64,000 nt of DNA from an uncultured Phycisphaerales bacterium (GCA_937927975.1 CALEZT010000089.1:62001-126000), one strand, 5' to 3'; shown: positions 24,722-34,514, numbered from the stretch's first letter. Made by a program: numbers and translations. The notes: a model not told the origin generated them from the letters alone.

Positions 24722-25990
24722 TCACACGACGCCCGAGATGTCGATCAGGTGCATCTGCCGGCCGTTGCCGCCGTGGGGCGAGTCGATGATCACGCTCCGG
24801 CCGTCGGGACTGCATCGCGGGTGCATGTCGCACCTCCACTCGCCTGCGTACTCGCGTGACAGGTGGAACCGGCCCAATGGCACGATCCTGCCCGTTGCGA
24901 CGTGGTACAGATACAAGGACTGGTTGCGTTCCCTGTCGGGGTACGAGTCGCACAGGACCCACTCGTTGCCCGGCAGATAGGTGCAATGGCCATCCCGGTC
25001 GGGCATGCCTTCGAGCGTCTCGGCCTTGTCCGTAAGGTCCTCAAAGACCTGGAACCGCCACTCCTTTGCCTCGGGGCCGTAGCCGGCGTAGGCGAGGATA
25101 TGGCCGGGGTCCCGCCAGATGAAGTGCGAGACCTTGCCGCTGGGGATCAGCAGGTGCAGGCCGCCGCCGTCGGCTGAGGCGGTGAACATGCGGGTCTTCC
25201 AGCTTTGGCCCTCGGCCTGGCCTCGCCAGCGGTGCAGGAAGGTGAACCGCCGGCCGTCCGGCGCGACGAGCAGGTGGTTGAACCAGTGCTTGGCTCCTTC
25301 GGAGAATCTGCCGGGCTGAGGGACCTTGGCCGCATCCGCCAGCGACAGCAGCAGGGACCGCTCGCCGGTTCGGAGATCCACATTCCAGATCCCGGCGTCC
25401 TCGGGGGCCGCGACGTCGCGGTTCGGGTCCGCGATGCCGCAATATCCGTAGCCAGGACGGGTGTCGTTGAGCCGGCGAAAGTCCGTCGTCACGGCCCACC
25501 GCCCGTCGGGACTGAGGGCATAGACAGGATGCGGCAGCGTCCGCCGCTCGCCCGACTTTACGTCGAGGACGTGGCAGACAAAGCGGTCCTCCCGCCGGTC
25601 GTTCCAGAGCACTTCAGTCCCGGACCCAGGCACCCATTGGAGCATGCAGCCCTGCTGCCAGTTCCACGCGCTGCTGGTCCCCAACTCGATCCAGCGGTCG
25701 CCGTCCCGGAGGTCCACCATGCCGACCCGGACCTCATCGTCGGCCCGCGGGCTGCGATGCTCGAAGTCCACCTCCATCCCCAGCACATACCGGCCGGTCG
25801 GGTCGAACTGGAGCTTGTCATAATAGCCGAACCAGTGAAACCCGGGCGGGCGGGTAATCGCCCGCACCGGTGCCGCCCCGGCCGGCTCCGCGGTCTGTCC
25901 CGCCCCAGCCCAATCCGACATGGATGCCGCCGCGGCCCACCCCGCCGCCCATCGCAGGAACTCCCGACGTCTGATTCTCGTGTCACCCAT
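24722..25990 (-). CDS. Tat-exported beta-propeller protein
   Basis: The 422-residue protein starts at the ATG at 25990 (AAAGGAA upstream); the open frame extends to 26092 without support. A twin-arginine signal (RRREFLRWAAGWAAAASM, about 6-24) sends it folded across the inner membrane. The body shows repeated blades typical of TolB/PD40 propellers (YYDKLQFDPTGRYVLG, YALSPDGRWAVTTD, LLVAPDGRRFTFLHRW, MHPRCSPDGRSVIIDSPHGG). Relatives include oligogalacturonate-lyase-like propellers, and many planctomycete copies are uncharacterised. A sugar-degrading or sugar-binding role is possible, but I see no proven catalytic set. Confidence 0.75.
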   Translation of the reverse strand: MGDTRIRRREFLRWAAGWAAAASMSDWAGAGQTAEPAGAAPVRAITRPPGFHWFGYYDKLQFDPTGRYVLGMEVDFEHRSPRADDEVRVGMVDLRDGDRWIELGTSSAWNWQQGCMLQWVPGSGTEVLWNDRREDRFVCHVLDVKSGERRTLPHPVYALSPDGRWAVTTDFRRLNDTRPGYGYCGIADPNRDVAAPEDAGIWNVDLRTGERSLLLSLADAAKVPQPGRFSEGAKHWFNHLLVAPDGRRFTFLHRWRGQAEGQSWKTRMFTASADGGGLHLLIPSGKVSHFIWRDPGHILAYAGYGPEAKEWRFQVFEDLTDKAETLEGMPDRDGHCTYLPGNEWVLCDSYPDRERNQSLYLYHVATGRIVPLGRFHLSREYAGEWRCDMHPRCSPDGRSVIIDSPHGGNGRQMHLIDISGVV

Positions 25991-26209
25991 GGATAATTCC
26001 TTTCCAACGAACCACGCCGGTGTGAACCGGACTTCTGACGGTGCTGTATTGTATATCCCTGATCGCCCACGGCAACGCGAAACGCTGCCCAAGTCGCCGC
26101 AGGGCGAAGTGCACCCCGCTTGGGCAAGTTCGCTGGACGGGCCTGGGGCTCGGATGTATAAGTAAAATGGCAGGTTCCGGCAGGCTCAAGCTGTGCGTCG
26201 TCGATTTGA

Positions 26210-26396
26210 CAACTGGACTTCTGCAAAATGGCCATTGGGCCTACTTTAGGAAGGAAGAATCTTGTTCCTCGATTCTTCCTTCCTAAACCCTAACTGTTGT
26301 ATAAACAAGGAGGTAAGTCGATTCTTCAAGGAAATCGAAGGATAAGATTTCCTTGAAGAATATAGGCCCAATGGCCATTTTGCAGAAGTCCAGTTG
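26210..26396. mobile_element. 187-bp MITE-like fold-back element with 34-bp terminal inverted repeats
   Basis: The outer arms (26210-26243 and 26363-26396) are exact reverse complements over 34 bases, beginning CAACTGGACTTCTGC. Inside are two further hairpins, 17 bp (26245-26261/26271-26287) and 16 bp (26321-26336/26346-26361). TTGA occurs at the left edge (26206-26209) and again within the right edge (26394-26397), so a duplicated target is possible but ambiguous. There is no transposase, so a full-length relative must have moved it. A perfect Shine-Dalgarno AAGGAGGT (26307-26314) inside has no start codon after it, perhaps a relic of a transposase gene. It ends 32 bases before the MscS gene. 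Confidence 0.8.
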
Positions 26397-26428
26397 ATAA
26401 CTGAGTATCTCCTGGAAGGTGTCTGACT

Positions 26429-28150
26429 ATGAAGCGATTGTGTCATTCCGTGGTTTTCGTCGTCCTGGTGGCCATGCCGGGGGTACAAGTCACGCGGGCG
26501 GAAGAGTCTCCGTACACCGCCGTCACCGCGGCGGACCCGGGCATTCCCGTCGAAGACCTCCGGTTGTTGCTCAAGCCGCTGCGGAAGCAGGAACTGGTGG
26601 CCGAAACCGAGGCTTGGCTGGCCCTGCTCCAGGAGAAAGTCCGCCAGATCAGTCTGGCGGAGATCAAGATGCGGGAGCAGAGCCGGGAGATTTCCGAGAC
26701 CAAGGAGGAGATCAAGGCGACCATCGATCAGGTGGAAGAGACGCAGAAGGCTGGAAAGGAGGCGGAGCCCGAACGGGGAGTGACGAACGCCGCCGCCGGT
26801 GTGGAGGAGAAGATTCAGCAGATGGAGGAGAAGACACAGAAGGTGGCAGAGGCGGCGACGGACGCCGGCGAGGTCGTGGCTACGGACGCCAACACGGCCG
26901 ATGCCGAGCCGGCCCGCTCCTCCGAGAAGGACCTGCTGGCCAAGACCGCGGAGGTGGAGCAAGCCAAGGCCAAACTGCAAGAGGCCGCTGTGGAGGCGAG
27001 CCGCACCGATCTGGCGGCCGCCGACAAGGTCAAGAAGATTGGCGAGGCCCAGGTCGAACTGCAGACCAAGGTCAAGGAACAGTTGCTCGCCGGCATCAAC
27101 AAGCTGCGGGAGGAGCAGATAGCCCTGCTGGACCGCATTCAGGTGGCGATCGAGGCCCTGCGTGCCAAGGGGGGCGAGGTCGAGGAGTATGAGAAATACG
27201 CCACGGCCGTCTCCGGGCTCCGGGTCGATGTCAAGGATATCAGCGCCACGCAGGCCATGATCGTCGGGTGGCTCAAGTCGCCCGAGGGCGGGCTCCGCTG
27301 GGCGAAAACGATCATCTCGTTCGTGCTGGTCATCGTCGCGTCCCTGATCCTGGCGTCGATCCTCGGGCGGGTGATGCGCAAAGCCGTGGCCATGAACAAG
27401 AAGTCGTCGGACCTCTTCAAGGACTTCCTCGTCAATGTTGTACACAAGACGGTCCTCGTGATCGGGGTCGTGGTGGCGCTGTCCATGCTCGGCATCAACG
27501 TCGGCCCGCTGGTCGCGGGCATCGGTGCCCTGGGCTTCATCATCGGTTTCGCCCTGCAGGGCACGCTGGGCAACTTCGCCGCCGGCATGATGATCCTGCT
27601 GCACCGGCCTTACGACGTCGGCGATGTCGTCAACACGGCGGGGGTCACCGGGGTCGTGCAGTCGATGAATCTGAACACCACGACGATCAAGACGTTCGAC
27701 AACCAGATCGTCGTGGTGCCCAACGGTTCGATCTGGGGCAACAATATTACGAACGTCACCGGCAGCGCGACCCGCCGGGTGGATCTGACCTTTGGCATCA
27801 GCTACAGTGACGATCAAGCCAAGGCGCACCGTCTTCTGGAGTCGATCGTCGAGGCGCATCCGCTGGTCCTCAAGGAGCCGGCCCCCGTCGTCAAGTTGCA
27901 CGAGCTGGGCGACTCGTCCGTCAATTTCATCTGCCGGCCCTGGACACAGACGGCCAACTACTGGACGGTCTACTGGGACATCACGCGGAGCGTGAAGGAG
28001 CGTTTCGACGCCGAAGGCATCAGCATTCCCTTCCCCCAGCGCGATGTGCATATCTACCACCAGACGGTGGAACCGCCCGCGGTCGCCAGGGGGCTTCCCC
28101 TGAGTCCCGCCAAGGTGCCCACTCTCCGGAACGACGAGAGCCTTGCATAG
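26429..28150 (+). CDS. MscS-family mechanosensitive channel with long periplasmic domain
   Basis: The 573-residue protein has a signal peptide (about 1-24), then a long charged, helical region (about 30-270) with coiled-coil character (EIKATIDQVEETQK, AEVEQAKAKLQEA). Membrane helices follow at about 290-315, 335-355 and 360-385. The pore helix and MscS signature are GALGFIIGFALQGTLGNFAAGMMILLHRPYDVGDVV, then the beta domain (VVVPNGSIWGNNITN) and C-terminal alpha/beta domain. Such channels release solutes on osmotic down-shock. GGAAGG lies about 9 bases before the ATG. The fold-back element directly upstream may alter expression. Confidence 0.9.
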   Translation: MKRLCHSVVFVVLVAMPGVQVTRAEESPYTAVTAADPGIPVEDLRLLLKPLRKQELVAETEAWLALLQEKVRQISLAEIKMREQSREISETKEEIKATIDQVEETQKAGKEAEPERGVTNAAAGVEEKIQQMEEKTQKVAEAATDAGEVVATDANTADAEPARSSEKDLLAKTAEVEQAKAKLQEAAVEASRTDLAAADKVKKIGEAQVELQTKVKEQLLAGINKLREEQIALLDRIQVAIEALRAKGGEVEEYEKYATAVSGLRVDVKDISATQAMIVGWLKSPEGGLRWAKTIISFVLVIVASLILASILGRVMRKAVAMNKKSSDLFKDFLVNVVHKTVLVIGVVVALSMLGINVGPLVAGIGALGFIIGFALQGTLGNFAAGMMILLHRPYDVGDVVNTAGVTGVVQSMNLNTTTIKTFDNQIVVVPNGSIWGNNITNVTGSATRRVDLTFGISYSDDQAKAHRLLESIVEAHPLVLKEPAPVVKLHELGDSSVNFICRPWTQTANYWTVYWDITRSVKERFDAEGISIPFPQRDVHIYHQTVEPPAVARGLPLSPAKVPTLRNDESLA

Positions 28151-28287
28151 AGAGCACGGCTTGAACCACTTCCTCCTTCGGCGTCATGGGTTCAGTGTGC
28201 CTGACCGCACGGATGGGATTCGAGGGGGTATGAGCGCGGAACCGGCGTCTGTCAGCTTCATGCCCCTGCCCTCGGAACTTGGTTCGT

Positions 28288-30396
28288 CTACTTGTACTGA
28301 ATCCGCCAGTGCAGCAGGCGGAAGTCGTTGCACCGGATGTCGATTTGGAGAATGGGTCCGTCTCTGTGGGTCGCCATGAGGTCGCCTCCGGCCAGGATGA
28401 CATCGTAGCCCGTTTGGTTGAAGTTCTCCGGCTCGTGGATGTAGAGCGTGTAGGTGTCGTTCGGGACGACTTGGCTCGTGCCGCTTAGCGTTCGGTCTTG
28501 CCACTGGAGCTTGTCCAGTTCGAGTCCCCCGCAGGAGATGTGACGGTTGGTCGCCAGGAGTTGCGGATGGTCCTGCTTCTCGCGGAGGCAGAATAGCTGG
28601 CAGCCGTATTTCGGGTCGATCTTGGGCAGGGGCATCTGGCCTTTGAACTGGCCGGCGAAGGACTTCGTCCAGAACTCGAAGGCGAGGTACTCCTTGTTGG
28701 CGTCGAGGCCCATCTCGGACATCTGGAGCGCGGGCTTGCGTTCGTCGAACCGGCCCAGGAGGACCCAGTTCTCATACGGCCGGTTGATCTCCAGCAGGTA
28801 CAGGTCGTACGGTGCGTTGTTGCTGGCGTCGCAGACGCGCGGACCCGCGCCGCTCATCTCGGTGTCCACCCGGTCGAGGAACATCGATCGCGTCGGATCG
28901 ACGTCGTAGATCTGGCCCGGTCGGGTGAACAGGACCGGGATCGTCCGACGGGCGGGCTCGATCACCTCCGTGCGGTAGATCTCGGCCTTGTCGGTCAGCA
29001 TGTACAGAGAGCCCGTCATCGAGGTACACAGGCAGGAACGATAGCCCTGCTCCGGCGTCAGCTCGATGTGGTCCGGATCGATCTGCCAGACGACGTTGTT
29101 GAAGGAGTTGAACTGGGCCATGCAGTCCAGGCGGAACCCGTCGTCGCCGACGCGGCAGGCGTCGATCAGCCCGATCAGTTCAGGCCGGACGCCCCAGCAG
29201 CCCATGAGGTAGTTGTCGGGGCCGATCTCCTTGCGGACCGCCTTGACTACGTCGCGAAACGCCTCGGCGCGGTCCGCGTTCTTCTTCGCGAAATGCTCAC
29301 TGAAGCTGTTGTAGCCCTCGTAGCGAAGGTGCCTCAGGGCGTCGAGCTTGAAGTAGACCCAGCCGGTGTCGGCGAACCCCCGATAGACCGGGCGGATCAG
29401 CGCGTCGAGCGTCGCGGGGTTCGACCCGTCCATGACGTATCCGACCCAGTTGCCGTAGGCGGGCTCGCCTTTGTCGTTGAGGACGAAATACTCCTTGTGG
29501 GCCTGGGCCCAGTTGCGGTCGTGGAACGCGACGTTTGTCCAGATACCGGGCTTGAGTCCTTTGGAGGCAATGTAGCGGGCCAGATCGCCCATGCCGTCGG
29601 GGAACTTGTCGTTGGCGACCAGCCAATGCTCGGGAACACTGATCGGCTCCTGCTGATATCCGTCGTCGATCTGAAGGTAGGTCAGGCCGTAGGGCACCAG
29701 GCGCTCGGCCAGCACGTCCGCGGTGGTCCGGATATCCTGCTGCGTGACTTGGTTCCAGTAGGCGAACCAGGAACACCAGCCCGCCACCGGCTCGCGGATC
29801 GAGTACGTCCAGGGCTCGTAGTACTTCAGGCCGCGATGCTTCTGATAATACCGCGGGCGAAAGCGAATCGTGATTTCGCTGCCCGATGCGTCGAGGGCGT
29901 ATGTCGTTCCGCTGTCGGCTTGCTTCGTCGGCGTGATCGTGACTCCGGCGAAGTAGTCGATCGACAGGACCCAGTCGCGCTGCCGGTCATAGACCGCCCG
30001 GTTCAACAGGCTGTGGCTGAGGCCGGAACTGTGTCGGATGATGTCGGTCACCGCCCGCTGTTTGCGATCGACCTCGCAGGGGAACGATTGCGAGCCGGCG
30101 GTGATCGTCCCGGTCAGTCGCACGCCGCGTCCGGTGAGCTTGTAGGCCTGATCGACCCCATCGCCATGACGGCTTGTGACCTGGTTCTCCGCGCCGGCCT
30201 GGCCTTCCCAGCGGACCGTTCCTTCGAAGATCACCTCGCCGTCATATTCGATCCGCAGGGCCTGGCCGTCCCGAACGATCTTGGCGGGGGCGTTGGGCGG
30301 GGTCTGCCCCTGCGCGGGGCCTTGAGCCCCGAGCGAGAGCAAAACCAGGGCGAATAGATGCAGACAAATGCGTTTCGATCCATGAGTCCTCAGCAT
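28288..30396 (-). CDS. Exported clan GH-D glycoside hydrolase (alpha-galactosidase-like)
   Basis: The 702-residue protein starts at the ATG at 30396, with GGAG 7 bases upstream; the longer frame to 30642 has no such site. A signal peptide (about 1-30, ending GQT) precedes a beta-sandwich N-terminal region and a TIM barrel of the GH27/GH36 type: WCSWFAYWNQV, YLQIDDGYQ, the nucleophile strand WVYFKLDAL (Asp in KLD) and CRVGDDGF with the probable acid/base Asp. A C-terminal beta domain follows. Such enzymes release alpha-galactose or related sugars in the periplasm. Exact specificity is uncertain. The transcript converges with MscS. Confidence 0.8.
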   Translation of the reverse strand: MLRTHGSKRICLHLFALVLLSLGAQGPAQGQTPPNAPAKIVRDGQALRIEYDGEVIFEGTVRWEGQAGAENQVTSRHGDGVDQAYKLTGRGVRLTGTITAGSQSFPCEVDRKQRAVTDIIRHSSGLSHSLLNRAVYDRQRDWVLSIDYFAGVTITPTKQADSGTTYALDASGSEITIRFRPRYYQKHRGLKYYEPWTYSIREPVAGWCSWFAYWNQVTQQDIRTTADVLAERLVPYGLTYLQIDDGYQQEPISVPEHWLVANDKFPDGMGDLARYIASKGLKPGIWTNVAFHDRNWAQAHKEYFVLNDKGEPAYGNWVGYVMDGSNPATLDALIRPVYRGFADTGWVYFKLDALRHLRYEGYNSFSEHFAKKNADRAEAFRDVVKAVRKEIGPDNYLMGCWGVRPELIGLIDACRVGDDGFRLDCMAQFNSFNNVVWQIDPDHIELTPEQGYRSCLCTSMTGSLYMLTDKAEIYRTEVIEPARRTIPVLFTRPGQIYDVDPTRSMFLDRVDTEMSGAGPRVCDASNNAPYDLYLLEINRPYENWVLLGRFDERKPALQMSEMGLDANKEYLAFEFWTKSFAGQFKGQMPLPKIDPKYGCQLFCLREKQDHPQLLATNRHISCGGLELDKLQWQDRTLSGTSQVVPNDTYTLYIHEPENFNQTGYDVILAGGDLMATHRDGPILQIDIRCNDFRLLHWRIQYK

Positions 30397-30659
30397 TTCC
30401 AAGCTCCGCGATAGAATACGACGTGGCAAGGCGAGGGGTGTCCCTGTACGACTCCCGCATTCGCGGGGAGGCCTCGTCACGGCGCGCCCAGTGTAGTCAA
30501 GAGAGGGGGCGGCTACAAGAGTCATCCCCAGCCCGCGGCGGGGAATGGCTTCGTTTCTCCTGGCGTCGAGAGGACGCGCGGGTTGTGCTAAAGGGGGGAT
30601 GGTCATGGCGTCGATATCCTGGGTATGGACCTTTGCCAGCACATCTTGGGGCCGGCGCG

Positions 30660-31598
30660 ATGTCGCTGATCCAGAGACAGACGATTGTCGCGAATCTGCG
30701 CGCCACGCCCGTGGGCCGGGCGGTCGTGGACTTCCTGGACTATCTGACCATCGAAGCGGGGCTGTCGGTCAACACCATTTTGGCCTATGGCCGGGACCTG
30801 CGGGAGTTCCTGGCCTTCTGCAGCGACGGCGGCGTGACCGAGATCGCCGGCGTCGACGTGCATCTCGTCCAGATGTACCTGGGGGAGATGGTCCGACAGG
30901 ACAAGAGCGAGAACTCCGCCAAGCGGGCCTTGGTCGCCATTCGCATGTTCCTGCGGTTCGCCAAGCTGCGGGGCCTGATCGAGGACGACGGGTCCGAGAT
31001 CCTGGAGAGCCCCAAGGTCTGGCAGCGACTGCCGACCGTGTGCAACAAGCAGCAGGTGCTCAAGCTGCTCCAGGCTCCGAGTCCCGAGGAGCCGTTCTAC
31101 CTGAGGGACAGGGCCCTGCTGGAACTGCTCTACGCCACCGGCGTGCGGGCCAGCGAAGTCGCTGGCCTCAAGACCACCGATCTGAACCTCGACATCGGCT
31201 ATCTGCGCTGCTTCGGCAAGGGCAACAAGGAGAGGGTCGTCCCTCTCGGCAAAGTGGCGATCGCTGCGACCCTGGAGTATCTGCGGGACCTGCGTCCGAA
31301 GCTGATTCGACCCCAGAGCGAGTCGTTCGTCCTGCTGTCGCGAACAGGCCGGCCTCTGTCACGTATTGAGGTCTGGAGGCTTGTGAAGAAGTACGCCCTT
31401 CGGGCAGGGATGCCCAGAAAAGTGACTGTCCACACGCTTCGTCATTGTTTCGCAACGCACCTGCTCAGCGGCGGCGCGGACCTTCGGAGTGTACAGGAGA
31501 TGCTCGGCCATGTGGATATCGGGACGACTCAGATCTATACGCACGTGGACCACGAGCGACTGCGTCGGATTCACAAGAAGTTCCATCCTCGCCCGTAG
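30660..31598 (+). CDS. xerD: Tyrosine recombinase, XerC/XerD type
   Basis: The 312-residue length and domain order (SAM-like DNA-binding half about 20-105, catalytic half about 125-310) match Xer recombinases, which resolve chromosome dimers at dif. All catalytic residues are visible: Arg in ATGVRASEVAGL, Lys in GKGNKERVVPLG, HTLRH with Arg, GHVDIGTTQIY with the nucleophilic Tyr. I start at the ATG at 30660 because the sequence aligns with Xer N-termini there, although the ribosome site (GGGG) is weak. The earlier in-frame start at 30423 adds an unrelated Arg-rich stretch. XerC versus XerD is not settled, and no dif site is visible in the window. Confidence 0.85.
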   Translation: MSLIQRQTIVANLRATPVGRAVVDFLDYLTIEAGLSVNTILAYGRDLREFLAFCSDGGVTEIAGVDVHLVQMYLGEMVRQDKSENSAKRALVAIRMFLRFAKLRGLIEDDGSEILESPKVWQRLPTVCNKQQVLKLLQAPSPEEPFYLRDRALLELLYATGVRASEVAGLKTTDLNLDIGYLRCFGKGNKERVVPLGKVAIAATLEYLRDLRPKLIRPQSESFVLLSRTGRPLSRIEVWRLVKKYALRAGMPRKVTVHTLRHCFATHLLSGGADLRSVQEMLGHVDIGTTQIYTHVDHERLRRIHKKFHPRP

Positions 31599-31834
31599 GT
31601 TGCGCGGAGATCGGGTCCATTTCAGCGTGAGACTGCACAAAAAAGTCAAAAGTCCGAGTCGAAACCCGGAAACTGCGTTGACTTTTGGGGGGTTTGGGAG
31701 TAGTTATGAATATGGATGATATCGGCATGAGAACTCAGTCTTGAGTTCTTGGTTACTCGACCGTGAGTCACAGGAGTCAACTTCCCTTCGGCACGCGTGA
31801 CTTGGGATCCAGGACTCCCAAAGGGGTTATGCGG

Positions 31835-34105
31835 ATGAAAGCTTCACGGCGTCACATCCTAATGCTGTTGCTCATCGCAGTGTGCCTGCGAGCGGCGTAC
31901 GCCCAGGATGCGGCGCCGGCGACGGCTGTGGCCGAGGAAGCCGTCCCGACGACTCAGATCGACACCCAACTGAGGATCAACAAGACCACGCTCCTGGAGA
32001 ACCAGACCAGCAAGAACCGCGTGGACGCGGCGATCCTCCTGCTGACCAGCGAGAATCCTGAGGCCAGGAAGATCCTGCTGGAAGTGCTCGCCCTGACGGA
32101 CAACCCCAACGCGCGGGCGGCGGTCTGCGAAGCGATCAGCTTGACTCGGACCGCCCAGCAGCCGATCCGAGCCAAGGAGGACTTCATCAAGCCCCTGATC
32201 GGGGTCGTCACGTCCGAACCGGACTATTCCATCGTCAGGCTGGCGGCCGAGGCCACGCTGGTGTTCAGCTACAGCCAGGTCCAACAGGACCTTGAGAAGG
32301 CGGTGACGGATGCGTCGTTGCCGGTGATGGCCAGGACCAACGTTATCTACGCCATGAGACGACATCCGGACAAGCAGGCGGTCGTCAGGTTGTTTGGCCT
32401 GATGGATGCCGCGGAGCCGCAGATCGTCGAAGCCGCCCGCAACGCCTTGGCCTCCGTCGGAATCTCCGCGAGTCCCGACCCTGCGATTCGTCGCCAGACG
32501 CTCCTGGAGCTCGAGCACAAGAGCATGGAGACGTTCCTGCGGGACCGGGTGATCCGCCAGGAAACGCGGATGCGCGAGAACGATACTGAGCGGGAGAGCT
32601 TGTGGAAGAAGCACCTGACGGAGAAGACCGCCCTCTACAACCTGCAGGGAACCGAAGACGCCAAAGTCAAGTTCCTGGCCGCCAATCTGGGGGACCGGGA
32701 CGCCAGGGTCAAACTCTGGGCCCTGGAGCGGCTGGAAGAGTTGCGGGTCGGGACCAGCAAGGCGAAGTTCTCAGGGCTTGAGCCTGTGCTGATCGCGTTG
32801 ATTACCGATCCAAGCCGGGATGTGCGGCGGAACACGGCCAGACTTCTGGCTTCCCTGTGGGAAGTGAACGTGGCCAAGCCTCTGCTGGACCAGTTGAACG
32901 TCGAGACCGATGAAGGGGTTCGTCGCGAGATTCTGGTGGCGCTGCGCGAGGCCTGCTATGCTTCTCTGACCACTCCTGGTCCGAAGCTTCCTGAAGAGAT
33001 CCGGACCGGCACGCTCGCTTGGGCCGTCAAGTTCCTCGAGGATGCGGACCCGGAGAAGGCTCGTGTGGGCGCCGAGGTTATCGGCAAACTGCTCGAGCCC
33101 AACGGGCTGAAGGTCGAGGAGGCCAACGGGTATCTCAAGACCCTTGCTGACCGCTACACCCGATTGAGTCCTGCCAACGACATCGCCCTGAGGGCCGACT
33201 TGCTCAATGCGATGGCGGGCCTGTGCTCCTCCGAGAGCAAGTGTCGAGAGCATGCATCGAAGCACTTCGGCGGACTCTTCGAACAGGCGATCGCTGAGAA
33301 AGCCGATTCGATCCGGTTGATCGCCATCAATGGGCTCTTCAACGCAAGCAGCGATAAGCCTTCTGCTGTTCGGAGGTTATGGAAATCTCTGGGCGACGAT
33401 CCTGTGCTTGCGATCCGCTTGAAAGTGATTGACCTGGCGGGCGAGGCCGGCGGGCCACAGGAGTTGGACTGGCTGGCGGAGAAGCTTGGGGTCGCCGGTG
33501 AAAGCGATCCGGCGTGGCAGGCGACTTTGAAAGTATTCCGACGGTCGCCCTCGACGCTTTTGGCGGAGTGGGTGACCAAGATCAAGTCGCCGCCGCTGGC
33601 GAGTCGATTGACGCCGGAGCAGCAGATTTCGTTTTTCGACATGGTCAGGCAGAGGGCGCAGGCGGAAACCAAACCCGAATTGTTGCGGGACGCTCAGACG
33701 AATCTCGCCGATCTGTATGTGGTCGCCGGACGGCTCAAGGAAGCTTCGGAGAGCCTCCGAATCCTGGCTGCAGGAGCGACCGGTCAGGAGCTTGCCAGAT
33801 ACCAAGGGCAGTTGCTGCAAGCCTACCTGGGGCTCGGCAGTATAGAAGATGCATGTGGGTTGCTGGTTAACTATTTGCCGACAAAGGGTTTAGACCTGAC
33901 TCCTGAAGGGGGTCTGGCCAAGTCCGTCGAAGCGTACCTGAGCAATCCCGCCACAGCCAATCCCCAGGCCCTGTTGGACGCCCTCCAGCAGATCAAGGTG
34001 AGCGACCCGCAGGCGTCGCAGGAATGGCGAGTTCTGCTGGGCAGGTGGACGGACCGCTACGCGAAGGCAAAAAAAACCGTCGAGAACGGCATCACCGGCA
34101 ATTAG
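31835..34105 (+). CDS. Exported HEAT-repeat protein
   Basis: The 756-residue protein starts at the ATG at 31835, spaced about 8 bases from AAAGGGG. An ATG two codons earlier (31829) is too close to it. A signal peptide (about 1-24, ending AYA-Q) is followed by helical repeats of the HEAT/PBS-lyase type (SKNRVDAAILLLTSENPEARKILLEVL, DRDARVKLWALERLEELR, DPSRDVRRNTARLLASLW), and near the C-terminus a TPR-like pair (LYVVAGRLKEASESLRILA). It is probably a periplasmic scaffold for protein interactions; planctomycetes have many such proteins of unknown role. It stands alone between xerD and the tRNA-tuf operon. Confidence 0.75.
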   Translation: MKASRRHILMLLLIAVCLRAAYAQDAAPATAVAEEAVPTTQIDTQLRINKTTLLENQTSKNRVDAAILLLTSENPEARKILLEVLALTDNPNARAAVCEAISLTRTAQQPIRAKEDFIKPLIGVVTSEPDYSIVRLAAEATLVFSYSQVQQDLEKAVTDASLPVMARTNVIYAMRRHPDKQAVVRLFGLMDAAEPQIVEAARNALASVGISASPDPAIRRQTLLELEHKSMETFLRDRVIRQETRMRENDTERESLWKKHLTEKTALYNLQGTEDAKVKFLAANLGDRDARVKLWALERLEELRVGTSKAKFSGLEPVLIALITDPSRDVRRNTARLLASLWEVNVAKPLLDQLNVETDEGVRREILVALREACYASLTTPGPKLPEEIRTGTLAWAVKFLEDADPEKARVGAEVIGKLLEPNGLKVEEANGYLKTLADRYTRLSPANDIALRADLLNAMAGLCSSESKCREHASKHFGGLFEQAIAEKADSIRLIAINGLFNASSDKPSAVRRLWKSLGDDPVLAIRLKVIDLAGEAGGPQELDWLAEKLGVAGESDPAWQATLKVFRRSPSTLLAEWVTKIKSPPLASRLTPEQQISFFDMVRQRAQAETKPELLRDAQTNLADLYVVAGRLKEASESLRILAAGATGQELARYQGQLLQAYLGLGSIEDACGLLVNYLPTKGLDLTPEGGLAKSVEAYLSNPATANPQALLDALQQIKVSDPQASQEWRVLLGRWTDRYAKAKKTVENGITGN

Positions 34106-34109
34106 ACGG

Positions 34110-34138
34110 TTGCATTCGACGGTTCCGTCGGGTAGAAT
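34110..34138 (+). promoter_or_regulatory. Upstream promoter of the tRNA-Thr/tuf operon
   Basis: TTGCAT (34110-34115) and TAGAAT (34133-34138) are 17 bases apart, starting only five bases after the HEAT-repeat stop codon. It is the first of two tandem promoters. Confidence 0.5.
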
Positions 34139-34251
34139 CCTGACGTTTTGTGGCAGTTCCTGATAGCCCCTGATGCGGTGGGACTGCGATGTGGCACGTG
34201 AGCAGTCGCGTCGGCGGGTGTCTTTTTTTCTCATTTTTCCAGTTTTTCTCG

Positions 34252-34280
34252 TTGCACTCCCGAGGCGGTTGCCTTATATT
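34252..34280 (+). promoter_or_regulatory. Main promoter of the tRNA-Thr/tuf operon
   Basis: TTGCAC (34252-34257) and TATATT (34275-34280) are separated by 17 bases, predicting a start near 34287. The next gene is the tRNA at 34442. A T-rich stretch (34222-34249) just upstream could act as an UP-like element. The 34106-34441 gap holds these two promoters and no gene. Confidence 0.6.
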
Positions 34281-34441
34281 CATCGGTTTATAGTCCGTAG
34301 GTACGCAGATTTACCGAGAAACCTTGCTTCAGGTGAGGGGATGATTGCCTGCTCAGGCGGCATGCCTTTGTCTGAGGACAAGGATTCGTTGTCTTTGCAG
34401 GTTGTGCCTGCGGATTTGAAGATCGACAGGATTCGAAGGTT

Positions 34442-34514
<73 letters not shown>

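Noticed and set aside
30397..30659. Possible dif site near the Xer recombinase
   Set aside because: No 28-bp dif-like palindrome with XerC/XerD half-sites is visible here or nearby.
31625..31720. Promoter starting TTGACT at 31678 before the HEAT-repeat gene
   Set aside because: The -35 is good, but the hexamer 17 bases on (TAGTTA) is a poor -10; the AAAAGTCAA/TTGACTTTT pairing may only be an RNA stem.
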